64,000 nt of DNA from Armatimonadota bacterium (GTDB taxonomy: Bacteria; Armatimonadota; Chthonomonadetes; Chthonomonadales; Chthonomonadaceae): positions 124,001-188,000 of the forward strand of contig JAGWMJ010000007.1 in the NCBI GenBank assembly GCA_028871815.1. The letters are read 5' to 3'. The translations under genes were made by a program, and so were the position numbers. Each line of letters opens with the position of its first letter. Positions within the stretch are counted from its first letter, which is position 1. The notes under the pieces are model-generated. The model saw nothing but the letters and a program-made list of their open reading frames with translations. It made no database searches and was not told the DNA's origin. Below are positions 33,748 to 42,404 of this stretch, piece by piece.

Positions 33748-35775
33748 TCAGCGAATTGCGAACACCAGTTTGAGCATCAGGCGTGGAACAAATGCCGTAG
33801 CGTTGGGATCACCCAGAATCACATAGGTGTTGGTGCCCAGGCCGCCGGCATTGTGGTACTGCAGAAATGCATTGAACCGGCCATTTTGCCACACGGCCCG
33901 GCCGCCCCAACTACGCTGCGGACTCATGGCGTAGTTAAACGTGAAGATATGCTGTTGTGTAACGCCCTGATAGTTCTGCACAAACGACATCAGGCCAAGA
34001 TCGAGGTGGCGAAACAGCCGGACTTGCACCGACGGTCCGACCGAGGTGTAGGGTAGATCCGCCTCAACGCCCGTTTGAAAGTTGATGCCCCAATTGCGGT
34101 AGTTGTCGCCGGCGCCCCCACCTACCGCCATTCCCCAGGTGGCGTCGGTTTGGGCGTCGAACATCGCGTAGCTGCCGAAGGTCTCAATGGAGTAGTTTCG
34201 CCGCGTTACCAGGCTGGCATCCGCCGAAACGCCGCGTTGAAATGGAACGCCATCCAGATGCCAGTTCCAGGTGTATCCACCGTTGACGTCAGCTCGTCGG
34301 AAGAAGCCGTGCTTCCATTTGGGTGAATAGTCGGTAAAGCCACCGGCACCCTGATAGTCGGTAAAGGGAATGAATCCCAACCGGTCGAGAAATGCGCCAT
34401 CAACACGCGCCACACTCATAACGCCGAAAAGATTCGTGTCGTTGAAGTTGACATCGGCATAGTAGCCGCGGCCGCCGGCCTGTGGACCCAGCGACTGCGC
34501 AAGGTTGGCATCAGCGCCCCACTTTCGGTGCTGCCAGGATGGCGTAAGTGCGATCACGGTGTTATCGGCGCCGGCGGCAGAGTGCTGCATCAGTAACACC
34601 GACGTGGTGGTGGCGGCATTGAAGTTCTGGCGAAACGACGCCACCAGATCGCTTTCGCTGCCAAACGCGGCATCTCCAAGCATGCTGAACGATGTATGCG
34701 GGCTCAGTTGGCCGTAGGCATTCACCCCGGCATCGATGCGGCCAATCAGCTGCGAATCGAAGAACGGCCCGATGGCATAGTTGCTTCCTACATTGCGAAA
34801 GTCGCTACCTTCCTGAAAGAACGGCCGTTCATCCGGAACGAAGTGGCCACTTCGCGAGAAGGCAATGCTGGCCACAGCGCCTTCAATGCTCTGGAAGTCG
34901 GGGTTAATTGTAGCTACAGTGGTTATCTCAGGAGTTGGTTGCAGCCTGGCATCCAACCCCGCCTGCAGCTCCGCGCGACCACCGGCATTCATGCCAACAG
35001 ATGGCAGTAGGTACGGCAGCAGCGAAAGCCGCGGCTTCCAGGTGCGAAGCGGTGGCACCACGCCAAGCCACTTTCCCTCGCGCGATTGCGAACCTTCGGG
35101 TCCGAGGTCGGACCACCAGGAATCGACGTGAGCGTGCTGCTCATGCCGCTGAAAGTTGATCCCCATTACCATCGCCGCGGCTCGCGCCGGGTAGGGAAGA
35201 ATGCGCCAGGGAATACGCATCTCAGCGGTCCATCCACCGGCGTCGCGCTTCGTGGCTGCCTGCCAGTCTCCCTGCCACTCCAGCTTGTCGGCGCGGCCGC
35301 CGGCGATCGATGCCGATTGCGTGCCTATGGCGTTTACCGTAAAAGTCGATCCATCCGCCCACTGCATTGTGTCGAAGGTATCGATGCGAAACGCAACGTT
35401 GTCGTCGTTGGAAAGATCAACGTTACGAATTGATTCATTGGCTACAATAGCAGATGGTTTGGAGTCGCGGCACCGGAACGCGATGAAGATATCGGTGGCG
35501 TTATAGATCAACCAGGCTTCTGTCTGATCGGGTGCCGGTTGATGCGCGGAGGTCTCTATGAACACAGTCGCGTGGGCTGCAACCTTCCACGCGGCATCGC
35601 GCAGAGAGCCGTCGATGACTGGCGGGGCAACGCCGGCAGGCAACCTTACAGCGGCCAGAGTTCGCTTTGACCAGCGCTGGGCAAATGCCGTTGAGGTAAT
35701 TGTGGCCAGCATTATAAGGATGGCAGCCGCCAATACCCGTTTGAGAGAAGGCGTGTACGACTCGGAAAAATGCAT
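33748..35775 (-). CDS. DUF5916 protein: CBM9-like domain plus barrel
   Basis: The 675-aa protein has a signal peptide (about residues 12-33, ending TAFAQR). The N-terminal region about 40-240 resembles family 9 carbohydrate-binding domains, e.g. APPVIDGSLRDAAWKVA and MRIPWRILPYP. A DUF5916 region follows with FVPDERPFFQEGSDFRN. The remainder is strand-rich and barrel-like, ending VFAIR. Such proteins are outer-membrane associated and linked to glycan or hydrolase loci in other phyla. A -10-like TATACT lies only 10 nt upstream of the ATG (see findings). The function is unproven. Confidence 0.82.
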   Translation of the reverse strand: MHFSESYTPSLKRVLAAAILIMLATITSTAFAQRWSKRTLAAVRLPAGVAPPVIDGSLRDAAWKVAAHATVFIETSAHQPAPDQTEAWLIYNATDIFIAFRCRDSKPSAIVANESIRNVDLSNDDNVAFRIDTFDTMQWADGSTFTVNAIGTQSASIAGGRADKLEWQGDWQAATKRDAGGWTAEMRIPWRILPYPARAAAMVMGINFQRHEQHAHVDSWWSDLGPEGSQSREGKWLGVVPPLRTWKPRLSLLPYLLPSVGMNAGGRAELQAGLDARLQPTPEITTVATINPDFQSIEGAVASIAFSRSGHFVPDERPFFQEGSDFRNVGSNYAIGPFFDSQLIGRIDAGVNAYGQLSPHTSFSMLGDAAFGSESDLVASFRQNFNAATTTSVLLMQHSAAGADNTVIALTPSWQHRKWGADANLAQSLGPQAGGRGYYADVNFNDTNLFGVMSVARVDGAFLDRLGFIPFTDYQGAGGFTDYSPKWKHGFFRRADVNGGYTWNWHLDGVPFQRGVSADASLVTRRNYSIETFGSYAMFDAQTDATWGMAVGGGAGDNYRNWGINFQTGVEADLPYTSVGPSVQVRLFRHLDLGLMSFVQNYQGVTQQHIFTFNYAMSPQRSWGGRAVWQNGRFNAFLQYHNAGGLGTNTYVILGDPNATAFVPRLMLKLVFAIR

Positions 35776-35785
35776 CTGTTGCTAC

Positions 35786-35791
35786 AGTATA
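35786..35791 (-). promoter_or_regulatory. -10 element very close to the DUF5916 start
   Basis: TATACT on the minus strand, 10 nt before the ATG at 35775. If used, the mRNA would start about 4-5 nt before the codon, with no room for a Shine-Dalgarno sequence. Confidence 0.4.
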
Positions 35792-35864
35792 CAAACCATT
35801 GAAACCGTGGGTTTTTGCAGTCCCGAAAGTCTACCCGGTTTGCGACTGAGCCCAACCCGTCGGA

Positions 35865-36521
35865 TCAGTCGGCAGCTGCGGCATCCATAATCTGTTTGAC
35901 AAGTGTATACCGAGTCCGCGGTTCAACGTTGAGTTTGGTCATAACGCGCTCGGTGGCATGCCGAACCGCTCCGGTAGAAACAGGCGCTTCCATCTCTGCG
36001 GTGAGCACCTCCGCGATCGCGTCGGTGCCTAATTCGCTGCCGACCAGTTTGCGAGCTACCGCAAGCTCGAGAGCCGAGAGCCCCATCCTTCGGCCCAACC
36101 TTACCATAGTGCGATCCGGTTCCGCCAGGTTTGCCTCAAGGCGCAACGCCACTATCTCGGCTGCGGCACGCCTCACTGCTTCGGTAACATCACTCGGGCT
36201 GCAGTTTTTGGGTAGCGCATCTACGGCGCCGGCGGCCCGCGCCACGGAGAGCAGGTGCGTATGTGAAGTCAGAAGGATGATCGCGGTTTCTGGCCGTGCC
36301 CGCAGAATAGCCGCGCACGCCTCAGTTCCATTCACCAGAGGCATAGAGAGGTCCATGAGGACGACGTCCGGCGCTAAACTCTCTGCCAATGAGATGGCTT
36401 CGCTGCCATCCATCGCCTCGCCGCACACAACCATGTCGGGCTCGGCGTTGATGTGCGCCGCCAACATCTGGCGCAGCAGATCGAAGTCATCGGCAATGAG
36501 AACGCGTAACGGTTCCGGCAT
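35865..36521 (-). CDS. Response regulator with LuxR/NarL-like output
   Basis: The 218-aa protein has an N-terminal receiver (about 1-125): LRVLIADDFDLLRQML with the acidic pair, DVVLMDLSM with the phospho-acceptor Asp at about 56, IILLTSH with the Thr/Ser, and VDALPKNCSP with the Lys. The output half (about 150-215, LSALELAVARKLVGSELGTD then HATERVMTKLNVEPRTRYTLV) is a divergent LuxR-type HTH. ATG 36521 has AAAGGAA upstream; a frame running to 36611 overlaps the previous gene and is not needed. No kinase is adjacent. It is the third gene of the ParA/DUF499-like operon. Confidence 0.82.
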   Translation of the reverse strand: MPEPLRVLIADDFDLLRQMLAAHINAEPDMVVCGEAMDGSEAISLAESLAPDVVLMDLSMPLVNGTEACAAILRARPETAIILLTSHTHLLSVARAAGAVDALPKNCSPSDVTEAVRRAAAEIVALRLEANLAEPDRTMVRLGRRMGLSALELAVARKLVGSELGTDAIAEVLTAEMEAPVSTGAVRHATERVMTKLNVEPRTRYTLVKQIMDAAAAD

Positions 36522-36585
36522 GCGCGTTCCTTTCGTTGTGCGAAAAGGGGACCGTGCAGATCGTGCCGCCACGCCCACAGCTGGG

Positions 36586-37809
36586 CTAGGTGGCGGGATT
36601 CTCCTTCTCAAACTCTGCCATGACGAACCCTAGCGAACGGCAACGCTCGCCCACACTCTTCACCAGGCCCGGCGAGGCGCCCTCGCGAAATCGCGCATTC
36701 ACGTGGAGACGCACCCTTACGGCTGCACCAGGCGCCGCGCCAAGATGCTGCAGTACCTCCGAGCGAATGCGGCCAAAATCGCGTATGAACGCTGCCGCGG
36801 TGCCATCCCAAACCGCGTGGAACTGTACCGGCCCACGCGCGTCGATATCGGCGAGATTCGGAAGCGCTTCGGTTCGGCCCGCCAAACCGTGGGGGATTGC
36901 GTCGTTCAACGTCCGGCTGGACTGGAGGCGTGGCAGGTAGAGATACGTTGCGAAGCAGCCGGGCAACTGCGCAATGGGAACCGGCGAGCCCAACCAACCC
37001 GTCAACCGGTCATATTCGTCGCGCAGCACGGTCGGCGGCAGCTCCAAGAGCAGAAGATCCTCGGCACACAAACGCGCGGAACATCGGCTGGCGATTCCAT
37101 CTCCGGCTTCCAGCGCCAGCTCGCGCCATTGAATCGGAGCCGCAGGATCGGCCTGTGTTGGAACCAGGAGCCATTTCCACGCCTCGCCGATCTGTCGATT
37201 CACAACGGCATCAGCATCGTCGGCCTGTGCGCGAGCGTGGGCAAGCTGAATCGCATCCAGGCTCAGGGCAGCGCCCTCATGCGCGATGGATCGCCACGCC
37301 AGAAGCGCGCGTATCGACTCGTACAGCGACTTCACCTTGCGTGAATCGGGCGCAAGAAAAACGAGGGTGTTGCGGTACCGGCGCGGACCGCTGCCGCGAA
37401 AGTTGAGAAAGCTGTCGCTGATGTGCAGTGCCGGATCGGAAGCTGCATCCGGCGTTTCGTGAGGATGGTGCGGGCTAAGAATGACCAACGACGTAGCCAG
37501 CGTATCGGGAACGTCGGCAGTAAACGCCGGTGCCACGTGAATGGCGCTAAAACAGCCGGTATCTCGCGATGACAACAGCAGTCGTTTGCGCGTTTCGGCG
37601 AGCAGCATGGCGTCGCGGACTGCCTCTGCGCGTTCGGCAGCGAGGTGGAGCACCACCTTCAGCGGACCGTCATCAGACTGCGGATCATCGGCGGAACGTA
37701 CCGTCCGCGCCTCAGAAAAGATGCTTCTCAGCGGGTCGCCGGAGCCTTCGCCGTCACCAGGTTCCGGATTAATCCAATCGGGCGGCGGACCCAGCGGCTT
37801 TTTACGCAT
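36586..37809 (-). CDS. Stand-alone DUF499 C-terminal-like protein
   Basis: This 407-aa protein matches, from memory, only the second half of DUF499 ATPases, which are normally about 1000 aa with an N-terminal P-loop domain. Recognisable blocks in order are FSAIHVAPAFTADVPD, RRYRNTLVFLAPDSRKVKSL, LLAWRSI, EAWKWLLVPTQ, FATYLYLPRL, and a final region VRVRLHVNARFREGASPGLV then CRSLGFVMAEFEKE. No Walker A is present. The N-terminal 45 residues are Pro/Asp/Glu-rich and look like a genuine start. ATG 37809 lies 8 bp inside the ParA gene's end, so the two are coupled. DUF499 proteins are known in putative antiphage islands. The function here is unknown. Confidence 0.65.
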   Translation of the reverse strand: MRKKPLGPPPDWINPEPGDGEGSGDPLRSIFSEARTVRSADDPQSDDGPLKVVLHLAAERAEAVRDAMLLAETRKRLLLSSRDTGCFSAIHVAPAFTADVPDTLATSLVILSPHHPHETPDAASDPALHISDSFLNFRGSGPRRYRNTLVFLAPDSRKVKSLYESIRALLAWRSIAHEGAALSLDAIQLAHARAQADDADAVVNRQIGEAWKWLLVPTQADPAAPIQWRELALEAGDGIASRCSARLCAEDLLLLELPPTVLRDEYDRLTGWLGSPVPIAQLPGCFATYLYLPRLQSSRTLNDAIPHGLAGRTEALPNLADIDARGPVQFHAVWDGTAAAFIRDFGRIRSEVLQHLGAAPGAAVRVRLHVNARFREGASPGLVKSVGERCRSLGFVMAEFEKENPAT

Positions 37810-38779
37810 CCAGTATCTCCTTCACCAACGCCTCGTAATCCTGTGTCGCCGGGTTATTGGGGAACAGGGCCGGCAGTGGCTGCCGGTACATCTGCGCTCG
37901 GCTCACGTCCACCGCCTTTCGTATAACGGTATGGTAGACGCGCGACCCGTAGTGCCTCCAGAGTTGATCCAGCACGTCGTCGCTAAACTGATTCGATTCC
38001 ACGCGGCAAGCCAGGAAGCGATGTGTCGGCTGCTCGGGCAACTGTTCAGCCACGTGCCGTACAATATCCAGGAGCTTGACGGTGCCACGCAGGCTGAATG
38101 CGCCCATATCTACCGGAACAATGACGTCGGTTGAAGCTGCTATGGCATTGCAGGTTATCGCATCCAGGCTCGGCGGACAATCGATGACGACATAGTCGAA
38201 TTCCGGCAGAATCGGCTTCAACGCATTGCGCAGGAGGTTGACCCACCAGGGGCGACCCGTCACCTGAAGTGTGGTATCTGCCAGCTCCAGGTTACTGCCT
38301 ACGATGTAGAGCGACGGTGGCAACGGCAGCGCGGAGGTCTCGGGACCGGATGCGGTACCCATATTCGCTACGGGCTGCATCACTTCCTGAATCGGCATGC
38401 CCTTGACCAGGATTTCGTAGAGCGTCTTCTCCAGTTTGTCGCTGTCGATGCCATAAACCTGCGTGAGGTGAGCTTGCGGATCGGCATCGATCATCAGCGT
38501 GGGACCACGCTCAGCCAGGAGCCATGCCAGAGTGGATGCCGTGGTCGTTTTGCCCACTCCGCCCTTATGGTTGCAAACCGAAAAAATGCGAGGCGCCCCG
38601 CGTACGGCCGGCTCTGGCGTACCAACGCGGGCGAACACGCTTTCGAGCTCCGCCCGATCGACGCGGAGACGCCGGCCGCTTGGATAGCTCGTAAGCTGAC
38701 CCTCGCGGATGTAGTTGCGCAAGGTCTGGGCGCTCACATGGACCAGTGCGGCCGCATCGGCCAGGTCCATCAGGTCCAT
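37802..38779 (-). CDS. ParA-family ATPase with N-terminal HTH
   Basis: The 325-aa protein is a fusion. Residues about 1-50 form an excisionase/MerR-type helix-turn-helix (LADAAALVHVSAQTLRNYI, YPSGRRLRVDRAEL). A ParA/Soj ATPase follows, with the deviant Walker A CNHKGGVGKTTTAS, the switch region MIDADPQAHLT and Walker B YVVIDCPPSLD. ParA proteins dimerise on ATP and bind DNA nonspecifically, and the HTH may add a specific site. No parB is nearby. ATG 38779 has GGGAGG at good spacing. It is the first gene of an operon with the DUF499-like protein and response regulator; a positioning or regulatory function is inferred. Confidence 0.88.
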   Translation of the reverse strand: MDLMDLADAAALVHVSAQTLRNYIREGQLTSYPSGRRLRVDRAELESVFARVGTPEPAVRGAPRIFSVCNHKGGVGKTTTASTLAWLLAERGPTLMIDADPQAHLTQVYGIDSDKLEKTLYEILVKGMPIQEVMQPVANMGTASGPETSALPLPPSLYIVGSNLELADTTLQVTGRPWWVNLLRNALKPILPEFDYVVIDCPPSLDAITCNAIAASTDVIVPVDMGAFSLRGTVKLLDIVRHVAEQLPEQPTHRFLACRVESNQFSDDVLDQLWRHYGSRVYHTVIRKAVDVSRAQMYRQPLPALFPNNPATQDYEALVKEILDA

Positions 38780-39117
38780 GAGCAGTACCTCCCTACGGGA
38801 GTGAGTATCATTACAATATGGCCGCAAACGTGGCAGAATGCCCAGAATACCTTGCCACAAGGCGTGCGCGAGGGGTTAGCTTGGAAGTATACAGCGTGGG
38901 CTTCCACCGTGTCAAACGTGGCAACGGGTCGAGACCGCACAGCGGCGAAGGTTTCCGGCGAAGAAACGAGCAGATTCTCCCGGAACGCTGTAACAGGCAA
39001 ATGCCTTGACAGCCTGAACGAATTAGTGGATACTTGTCCACTAGTACGTTGTGTTCATCGGTTATCGCATCGAGCCGGCAAACCAATGGACCGTGACCGT
39101 TCAACAAGGAGAAGACG
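38780..39117. other. Divergent intergenic region between ParA and VOC genes
   Basis: 338 bp with no supported gene. A frame at 38818-39009 is Arg/Gly-rich and lacks signals. The right end holds the VOC promoter and operator, and the left end holds the ParA ribosome-binding site. Confidence 0.5.
39006..39043 (+). promoter_or_regulatory. VOC gene promoter with operator over the -10
   Basis: TTGACA (39006-39011), 17 bp, GATACT (39029-39034). A perfect inverted repeat TAGTGGA-TACTTG-TCCACTA (39024-39043) spans the -10, where a bound repressor would block polymerase. No regulator gene is adjacent. Confidence 0.7.
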
Positions 39118-39876
39118 ATGGCAAAGTTTGGTCATTTTGATCTGAAGGCGAAGGATGCCGCGCGGGCGCGAGGCTTCTACGAGTCGGTATTCAACTGGAA
39201 GTTTCATCGCTGGGATGGTCCTATGGAGTACTGGCTCATTCAGACAGGCGCTGGGAAGTACGGGATCGACGGCGGCATGTCGCTCCGAAATGAGAGCGAC
39301 AAGAGTAATGTAACGTTCACAGCTGCCGTACCGGACGTGGATGCCTATCTGGAGCGCGCACTTTCGGCGGGAGCCAGCCAGTTGCTGGACAAGCATACGA
39401 TTCCCGGCGTGGGCGACATGGTACTTGTCGCGGACCGTGAGGGGCTTCCGTTCGGCATGCTTCAGTTTCTCCCCGGGGCTGAAGGCCAGGCGATGCCGGG
39501 CGCGCCTGCCGAGGGCCGACGCCCTGTTCACTTCGAGTTCTGCGCCACCGACGTGGAAGCCGCCATGAAGTTCTACACCGCGGTTCTCGACTGGACCTTC
39601 GACAAGCACGGCGGCGAGCAAACGTACTATCTCGCGAAGGGTGGCGACCAGGATGCACCCGGCATCAACGGCGGCCTTATGCCCGAAATCGAGAACTGCC
39701 CGAACATGTTCCTTGCGGTCATCGAGACTCCCGATGTGGAAGCGACGGCCGGGGCAATAACGGCAGCAGGCGGCAGCCTCGTGACCGCTCGCATGGATAT
39801 TCCCCACGTTGGCAGCTGTTACTACTGCACCGATACCGAGTGCAATTCGCTGGCGATCATGCAATTCACCCGCTAG
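39118..39876 (+). CDS. Two-domain VOC (glyoxalase/bleomycin-resistance) protein
   Basis: The 252-aa protein has two vicinal-oxygen-chelate repeats. The first (about 1-120) begins MAKFGHFDLKAKDAARARGFYESVFNW, shown here in two parts: FGHFDLKAKD and ARGFYESVFNW. The second (about 130-250) has PVHFEFCATDVEAAMKFYT and VLDWTF. His and Glu at the expected metal positions occur in each half (GHFDL, HFEFC). Similar proteins are annotated as glyoxalase-like but their substrates are mostly unknown. AAGGAG precedes ATG 39118. It is a single gene under an operator-bearing promoter. Confidence 0.88.
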   Translation: MAKFGHFDLKAKDAARARGFYESVFNWKFHRWDGPMEYWLIQTGAGKYGIDGGMSLRNESDKSNVTFTAAVPDVDAYLERALSAGASQLLDKHTIPGVGDMVLVADREGLPFGMLQFLPGAEGQAMPGAPAEGRRPVHFEFCATDVEAAMKFYTAVLDWTFDKHGGEQTYYLAKGGDQDAPGINGGLMPEIENCPNMFLAVIETPDVEATAGAITAAGGSLVTARMDIPHVGSCYYCTDTECNSLAIMQFTR

Positions 39877-39983
39877 CGGGCTAGTGTGATGCGCTATAGC
39901 CAACCTGGCGCCGGCCGGCATCCCGTGCGTGCGACGCCAGGTAGGCATTCTCGAACAGCCCGGCAGGTATGTCTGGAGGAACC

Positions 39984-41720
39984 ATGAGGCTCGCCGCACC
40001 GACTGCTCTCGCACTGATTCTGCTGACGCTTTGTCCGCGAGTGCATGCTCAAACCTATCCGCTCGGCCCGGACTCGATGGTCCAGGTCGGCGTGCCTCAC
40101 GGCACCGTGACGCACAGCACGTTCACCAGCAAAACGGTGTTTCCGGGCACAGTTCGCGACTGCTGGGTCTACGTTCCCGCAGAATATGACGGCAAAACGC
40201 CGGCGTGCCTGATGGTTTTTCAGGATGGCGGCTGGTTTGCCGATACAAACAGCAGCTTTCGGGTTCCAGTGGTGTGCGATAACCTGATCTACCACCACCA
40301 GATGCCTGTGACGATCGTGGTGATGGTGAACCCAGGCGTGGTTCCGGCAGCGAACTCACACGCCCTGGCGCGATACAATCGCAGCCTGGAATACGACTCC
40401 ATGAGTGGTCGGTACGTCCGGTTTCTGAACGAGGAGCTGCTGCCGGCGCTTATCGGCAAGTACCATATCAGCTCAGACCCGAGCGACCGAGCGATTGGCG
40501 GCATCAGTTCCGGCGGCAGCTGCGCGTTTACCGCTGCCTGGGAGCGGCCCGACTGCTTCCGGCGCGTCCTATCGTTCGTCGGGAGCTTCACCGACCTGCG
40601 AGGCGCCGATCGCTACCCGAGTCTGATCCGCAAGAGCGCTCCGAGGCCAATTCGAGTCTTCATGCAAGACGCTACTCACGATCTGGACATCTACCCAGGC
40701 AGTTGGTACTTGAACGCCCAGAGCATCGCCGACGCATTACGCTATTCCGGCTACGCGGTGAAGTTTGTGGTGGGCAGCGGCGGCCACGATGGCATTCAGG
40801 GTGGTGCGATAATGCCCGACGCACTGCGGTGGCTATGGCGCGGCTACCCGGACGCAGTTCGGGCCGCAGCCACGTCGCCGCAACATGATACCGATGCACT
40901 GATGCCCCGCCGGGCCTGGTCGAGGGTAAGCTCGGCCGGGTTCGCAGCCGGGGCCGTGGCCTCCGCACCGGATGGCAGCCTCTACCTGGCGGTTCGGAGC
41001 GGCGGTATCGAACGGTTCAACCCGCAAGGTAAGCCAGCCGGCTGGCTGGTGCGAGCGGGTAACTATACCGCTCTCGCATGCAAGGCCGATGGAGTCGTGG
41101 TTGGTGCATTGAACCGGTCCATCGTTGAGATCGACGGAAACGGTAACCGCCGCACGGTAGCCAGGGGATTTACCGCTGGAGGACTCGTGGCAAACCATGC
41201 CGGCGACATCTATGCATCAGACCCCGGGCACGCGACCATCTGGCTCATTCCGGAACATGGTCACGCCACAGCCGCGGTTAAGGGCGCAAACGAAGCGGGC
41301 GCGCTCGCGCTAAGTCCCGACCAGACGCTGCTTCTGGCCGCGTCCCGGTCTCCGGGCCGATACATCTGGTCGTACCAGATAGGGCAGGAGGGACAGCTTC
41401 ATTTCGGCCAGCCGTACTTCGATCTGTTCGTAAGGCACGATCATCCGGAGGACACAGTATCGGCTCTCACCACGCTGACGGATGGCGAACTGGTGGCAAC
41501 CACGCCCGCTGGTTTGGATCTCTTTGACCAGGCGGGACGCACAACCGGAGTCGTTCCACTTCCCGCCCGCAAGGGAGCTGCCGGAGCGGCGTTTTGCGGC
41601 GGAAACGGTCAAACGCTCGTGGCAGTTGCTGCAGACGGAGCGGTGTACATCTGGCCCACCCAGATTGCTGGAGCCATGCCGTTTGCAACTCCATCGGAAC
41701 CTGCCGCGCCGATTCTCTAG
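39984..41720 (+). CDS. Esterase (enterochelin-esterase-like) fused to an NHL/SMP-30-like propeller
   Basis: The 578-aa exported protein has a signal peptide ending RVHAQ (about residue 23). The N-terminal half (about 45-290) is an alpha/beta-hydrolase of esterase D/enterochelin type: CLMVFQDGGWF, the nucleophile elbow GGISSGGSCAF (Ser in GxSxGG) and a terminal His in GSGGHDG. The C-terminal half (about 310-560) is a propeller of the gluconolactonase type, with AVASAPDGSLYLAV and GLVANHAGDIYASD. ATG 39984 has GGAGGA upstream; the earlier in-frame ATG does not. The substrate is probably a carbohydrate ester. Fusions of these two folds occur in several phyla. Confidence 0.82.
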   Translation: MRLAAPTALALILLTLCPRVHAQTYPLGPDSMVQVGVPHGTVTHSTFTSKTVFPGTVRDCWVYVPAEYDGKTPACLMVFQDGGWFADTNSSFRVPVVCDNLIYHHQMPVTIVVMVNPGVVPAANSHALARYNRSLEYDSMSGRYVRFLNEELLPALIGKYHISSDPSDRAIGGISSGGSCAFTAAWERPDCFRRVLSFVGSFTDLRGADRYPSLIRKSAPRPIRVFMQDATHDLDIYPGSWYLNAQSIADALRYSGYAVKFVVGSGGHDGIQGGAIMPDALRWLWRGYPDAVRAAATSPQHDTDALMPRRAWSRVSSAGFAAGAVASAPDGSLYLAVRSGGIERFNPQGKPAGWLVRAGNYTALACKADGVVVGALNRSIVEIDGNGNRRTVARGFTAGGLVANHAGDIYASDPGHATIWLIPEHGHATAAVKGANEAGALALSPDQTLLLAASRSPGRYIWSYQIGQEGQLHFGQPYFDLFVRHDHPEDTVSALTTLTDGELVATTPAGLDLFDQAGRTTGVVPLPARKGAAGAAFCGGNGQTLVAVAADGAVYIWPTQIAGAMPFATPSEPAAPIL

Positions 41721-41788
41721 TCGGCGCCGCAGAACTGCGCCGTTTCGCGACGGAAAGCGGATCGGCCACGTGCGTCTTTACGGAGCGG

Positions 41789-42376
41789 CTAGTGCGGCTC
41801 CCAGCCCGCAGCACCCTCTTGCAGCAGGTCAAAGAGATGCCAGATTGCGCAGAACTCGTCTCCCGGACCAAACGTTGCGCTGGAGATACGGTGTACGCCG
41901 TGATGGGGCTCGCGATGAAACGACGAAACGCCGGGCCAGACCATTCCCTCATCGTCGAGGAACCCACAGTCCGCGGCGAAGGTGGTTCCGGCAATGGACA
42001 CCATGGGAAACTGCCAGCCGCGACGAGCCGATATGGCGCTCATCTCCTCGGGTGAGTCTGGCGAAGAGACGGCGAACGCCGTCCTCCTCAGGATGTGGGG
42101 CAATACGCCATTCAGACCGTCCGCCCAGAGCGAACAGTAGTTACAGCGCTGGCCCATGTTGTGAACAACAAGCAAGTCGGACCGATCACCAAAGAGCTGG
42201 AGGAGCGTTACCGGGCCATCAGACTTGTCGCGGAACGTGTAGTTACTCATGGTCATCGCCGAGTGCAGTCGGCGCAATTCGGTCTGGCGCTTCCTAAGAG
42301 CCGCTATTTGTGCGTCTAGCGCTTCCAGTTCCCCAGCGACCGAGGCGTCGCGCGCATCGGCGTTTATTGCTTCCAT
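41789..42376 (-). CDS. DUF899-like thioredoxin-fold protein
   Basis: The 195-aa protein has a coiled-coil-like N-terminus (about residues 10-40, LEALDAQIAALRKRQTELR) followed by a DUF899-type thioredoxin fold: YTFRDKSDGPVTLLQLFGD and VVHNMGQRCNYCSLW. The CNYC could be a redox pair, but in many DUF899 proteins these residues vary. ATG 42376 has GAGGGGG upstream. It is the last gene of the operon at 41.8-44.6 kb. The function is unknown. Confidence 0.78.
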   Translation of the reverse strand: MEAINADARDASVAGELEALDAQIAALRKRQTELRRLHSAMTMSNYTFRDKSDGPVTLLQLFGDRSDLLVVHNMGQRCNYCSLWADGLNGVLPHILRRTAFAVSSPDSPEEMSAISARRGWQFPMVSIAGTTFAADCGFLDDEGMVWPGVSSFHREPHHGVHRISSATFGPGDEFCAIWHLFDLLQEGAAGWEPH

Positions 42377-42404
42377 TTTGCCCCCTCTGGCCGGCACCAC
42401 CGCG

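Noticed and set aside
39867-39880. CCCGCTAGCGGG palindrome at the end of the VOC gene
   Set aside because: It has no loop and no T-run, so it is unlikely to terminate transcription; probably chance.
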